Part shown: positions 23,312 to 25,688 of the stretch, piece by piece | How the letters are laid out: every line of letters begins with the position of its first letter | Position numbering within the stretch: the stretch's first letter is position 1 | Source: an uncultured Ruminococcus sp. | GTDB taxonomy: Bacteria > Bacillota > Clostridia > Oscillospirales > Ruminococcaceae | NCBI GenBank assembly: GCA_910579835.1 | Contig: CAJTWQ010000024.1 | Coordinates: forward strand, 1-25,688 | Length of the DNA: 25,688 nucleotides | Reading direction: 5' to 3' | Made by a program: the position numbers and the translations under genes | Notes under the pieces: model-generated | Told to the model about the DNA's origin: nothing | Database searches by the model: none | The model's input: only the letters and a program-made list of their open reading frames with translations

Positions 23312-23679
23312 GAGAAAATAATTATTTTTATTTTTTAATAAATAATTGTTGTTTAAAACCACCTAACCGTTTATAAACAAGATGGTTATTTATATGCAAA
23401 ACGTGCAAAAGATTTGAATTTATTTGAATATGATATAATAATATAAAAATACTATACTTGTTATACTGGAAATGAACGGATTTAAGGTTCTTTCCTCCCT
23501 TAAATTTGTGAAAAAATAGTATTTCAGTATTTATTTTCCATATAATCCGTGAATTTACCATAAACACACAAGAAAATTTCACAGAATCAACACTTTCATA
23601 TGATATAATTTTATTATATAAATATATACAAGCTTGTCCGGAGCTTTTCGGACGATGATTTTGATTCCGGAGGTAAAAT
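23312..23679. other. AT-rich intergenic region between tRNA-Thr and the response regulator
   Basis: About 370 nt with no supportable protein gene. It contains several TATAAT/TATACT-like hexamers (near 23431-23460) and an 8-bp hairpin (23480-23487 with 23498-23505, arm ATTTAAGG, extendable by G-U pairs) with no clear U-tract. The regulator's own promoter and leader follow. A small RNA is conceivable but not shown. Confidence 0.5.
23604..23609 (+). promoter_or_regulatory. Extended -10 promoter element for the response regulator
   Basis: TATAAT with an upstream TGA (TGn extended -10), 70 nt before the ATG. No good -35 hexamer is visible. The leader between them can form a small GTCCG/CGGAC hairpin before the GGAGG site. 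Confidence 0.5.
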
Positions 23680-24357
23680 ATGGCGCACATTTTAATTGTT
23701 GACGATGAGGTCAATATCAGAAGGGTTGTCCGTGAATATGCCGAATTTGAAGGATACGAAGTTACCGAAGCGGAAAACGGCATGGAGGCTGTGAATCTTT
23801 GCTTTGAAAATGACTATGACCTTATAATCATGGACGTTATGATGCCTCGCCTTGACGGATATTCGGCCTGCAAGGAGATACATAAGAAAAAGAATATTCC
23901 TGTTATAATGCTTTCAGCAAGAGGAGAAGAATACGACAAACTGTTCGGCTTTGAAATCGGCGTTGACGATTATGTGGTAAAGCCCTTTTCACCTAAAGAG
24001 CTTATGGCAAGAGTTAAAGTTGTAATTAAGCGCAGCACTCAGTCTGCGGCAGCATCCCAGCCGGATAAGTATGTGTTTGACAGACTGGAGGTAAACATTT
24101 CGGGCAGAGAGGTCTATGTCAACGGTAAAAAAGCCGCTATGACTCCAAAGGAATATGACCTGCTGTTTTTCCTGGTAAAGAACAGAAATATAGCTCTTTC
24201 CAGAGACAAACTTCTTGAAGAAGTCTGGGGATACGATTTCTTCGGTGATGACAGAACGGTAGACACTCATATAAAAATGCTGAGAAACAGTCTTGGAGAA
24301 TACCGAAAATTTATAGTTACACTGAGAGGAATGGGATATAAGTTTGAAGCCGATTAA
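23680..24357 (+). CDS. OmpR/PhoB-family response regulator
   Basis: A 225-aa two-component DNA-binding regulator. The receiver domain (1-115) has acidic D8 and D9, phospho-acceptor D52 in LIIMDVMMPRLDG, and K101 in VVKPFSPKEL. The C-terminal winged helix (about 128-224) contains TPKEYDLLFFLVKN, LLEEVWGYDFFGDDRTVDTHI and RGMGYKFEAD. A GGAGG site lies 6 nt before the ATG. The histidine kinase gene overlaps its end by 14 nt, so the two are coupled. The regulon cannot be inferred from the window. Confidence 0.96.
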   Translation: MAHILIVDDEVNIRRVVREYAEFEGYEVTEAENGMEAVNLCFENDYDLIIMDVMMPRLDGYSACKEIHKKKNIPVIMLSARGEEYDKLFGFEIGVDDYVVKPFSPKELMARVKVVIKRSTQSAAASQPDKYVFDRLEVNISGREVYVNGKKAAMTPKEYDLLFFLVKNRNIALSRDKLLEEVWGYDFFGDDRTVDTHIKMLRNSLGEYRKFIVTLRGMGYKFEAD

Positions 24358-25688
24358 AAAGCTTAAAAGTTTCAACAGCAGAATTCCTCTGAAATATAAA
24401 ATATGGATCTATTTTATGGCCTTTACCATTGCAGTCTTTATTCTGTTGTGGATATTCCAGATACTCTTTCTTGAAAAATTTTATGAATCTGTGAAAACGA
24501 GGGCGGCAGGAGAATGTCTGGATGAAATTTCTGAATCCTATGAAAAAATGGAGCCGGCGCAGTTTGTTAAATATATTGACAATGTAGCTGTTAAGCACGA
24601 TGTTTGCATAGAAGTGCTGGACAGATACAGGCGTTCCATTTACTCAAGCGATGTTATCGGGGACTGCCTGATACACGGCAGAGAAAATAGAACGCAGATT
24701 TATATAACAAGCATATTGGAAAGTTCCGACAGAAAAATAAGATATAAAATCAGAAACAGCCGCAGCGACTGCGATATGCTGATTTTCGGGTGCGCATTAG
24801 GAGATCCTGAAAATCCTAAGGGATATCTTCTTCTGAATTCGGCTCTGGTGCCTGTAGGAGCGACAATTTCCATAATCAAGAGACAGCTGATGTTTACTAC
24901 GGTGCTGCTGGTAATACTTGCATTTATGATCTCCCTCTACCTTTCCAAGAGAATTGCGCAGCCCATTACCAATATTACAAAAGCTGCGGAAAAACTTGCT
25001 ATGGGCGACTTCGGGACGCATTTCGACGGCAGAGGATATCTTGAATCAAAAAAGCTGGCGGATACTTTGACTTATGCCGAAAAAGAACTGTCCCGCGTGG
25101 ATACCATGCAGCGTGATCTTATTGCCAACGTTTCACATGATCTAAGAACGCCTTTGACAATGCTTAAAGCTTACGCTGAGATGATACGCGACCTTTCGGG
25201 GGATAATCCTGTCAAAAGAAACGAACATCTGGAAATAATCATTAACGAAACCGACCGTCTTGCTCTTTTGGTAAACGATATTCTTGATCTGTCAAAGCTT
25301 GAAAGCGGAAAGCAGAAGCTTAATCCAACAGAATTTGAAATAAAAAGCAAGCTTGGGGATATAATAGACAGATTTAAGGGTATCTCAGAGAAAATGGGAT
25401 ACAGCATTCAGTTTTCTTCTGACGGTGAAAAAATCGTATACTGCGATATTGTTAAAATTGAGCAGGTTATCTACAACCTGATAAATAATGCTATAAATTA
25501 TACCGGAAAGGACAAGCAGGTTTTTGTAAGGCAAATTAATCTTGACGACGGCGTTCTTATTGAAGTTCAGGATACCGGCGAGGGCATTGAAGAAGAAAAG
25601 ATCAAACTGATTTTTGACAAATACTATCGCTCTGAAAATCATAAGCGCGAAGTTGTCGGGACTGGACTGGGATTGTCAATTGTCAAAG
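24344..25688 (+). CDS. Sensor histidine kinase (C-terminus cut by window edge)
   Basis: Partner kinase of the preceding regulator; 448 codons are visible. Order: transmembrane helix about 20-42, extracytoplasmic sensor of about 140 residues with no recognised fold, second helix about 183-200, HAMP linker about 201-254, and HisKA with H265 in NVSHDLRTPLT. The ATPase domain follows with N-box EQVIYNLINNAINYT, G1 DTGEGI, F-box FDKYYRS and G2 GTGLGLSIVK at the very edge, so only the last few tens of residues are missing. No ATG is available before the first helix. The start is taken as TTG at 24344, inside the regulator's last codons, with a weak GGGA site 7 nt upstream. Confidence 0.93.
   Translation, partial: MKPIKKLKSFNSRIPLKYKIWIYFMAFTIAVFILLWIFQILFLEKFYESVKTRAAGECLDEISESYEKMEPAQFVKYIDNVAVKHDVCIEVLDRYRRSIYSSDVIGDCLIHGRENRTQIYITSILESSDRKIRYKIRNSRSDCDMLIFGCALGDPENPKGYLLLNSALVPVGATISIIKRQLMFTTVLLVILAFMISLYLSKRIAQPITNITKAAEKLAMGDFGTHFDGRGYLESKKLADTLTYAEKELSRVDTMQRDLIANVSHDLRTPLTMLKAYAEMIRDLSGDNPVKRNEHLEIIINETDRLALLVNDILDLSKLESGKQKLNPTEFEIKSKLGDIIDRFKGISEKMGYSIQFSSDGEKIVYCDIVKIEQVIYNLINNAINYTGKDKQVFVRQINLDDGVLIEVQDTGEGIEEEKIKLIFDKYYRSENHKREVVGTGLGLSIVK

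Noticed and set aside
23328..23783. 151-codon minus-strand frame over the tRNA-regulator gap
   Set aside because: Runs antisense into the response regulator start and is rich in low-complexity AT codons; no domain or ribosome site.
1..25688. CRISPR arrays, toxin-antitoxin pairs, phage or defence modules
   Set aside because: No regularly spaced repeats, and every sizeable intact gene is assigned to core metabolism, glycan breakdown, sporulation, surface repeats or two-component signalling.

Overview
The window looks like a chromosomal segment of a cellulosome-producing, low-to-mid GC Firmicute of the Ruminococcus flavefaciens / R. champanellensis type (Oscillospiraceae). The reasons are two secreted glycoside hydrolases ending in ruminococcal dockerins, a SpoIIR sporulation protein, strong Gram-positive Shine-Dalgarno sites (GGAGG), sigma-A promoters, and a Clostridia-style housekeeping gene order. 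The species call is an inference from gene content; no search was run.

Layout. (1) 1-12452, minus strand: a tightly packed housekeeping operon, read from right to left: TrmH-family RNA methyltransferase, dprA, topA, trmFO, plsX, rnc, a radical SAM gene, smc and ftsY (cut by the left edge). Most junctions overlap by 4-35 nt; the topA and ftsY junctions have short gaps. (2) 12491-13884, minus strand: infC-rpmI-rplT with a near-consensus promoter, a ~160-nt leader carrying an intrinsic-terminator hairpin (candidate L20-type attenuator), a non-ATG infC start and a terminator. (3) 13919-14527, minus strand: spoIIR. (4) 14778-15638, plus strand: a BspA-like leucine-rich-repeat membrane protein, divergent from spoIIR. 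(5) 15708-20167, plus strand: a two-gene transcription unit with its own promoter and terminator. It encodes a CBM35-GH26-dockerin mannanase and a GH9-CBM3c-dockerin endoglucanase, which should both dock onto the same scaffoldin cohesins. (6) 20182-22094, plus strand: ftsH with its own promoter. (7) 22095-23193: a gene graveyard. It holds a C-terminal fragment of a large serine recombinase, a short active-site fragment of a tyrosine integrase, a 29-codon piece of a second, different GH9 cellulase, an unassigned reading-frame fragment, and several hairpins. (8) 23194-23311, minus strand: tRNA-Thr(GGT) with a perfect consensus promoter. (9) 23680-25688, plus strand: an OmpR-family response regulator and its histidine kinase (cut by the right edge).

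Most of the window is conserved core biology (translation, chromosome segregation, topology, protein targeting, lipid entry). The accessory interest lies in the dockerin enzyme pair, the infC leader, the radical SAM gene with a KH-like tail, and the relic zone downstream of ftsH. That zone suggests mobile elements once inserted into, or moved, another cellulase gene here. I see no CRISPR array, rRNA, intact transposon or convincing new defence system.
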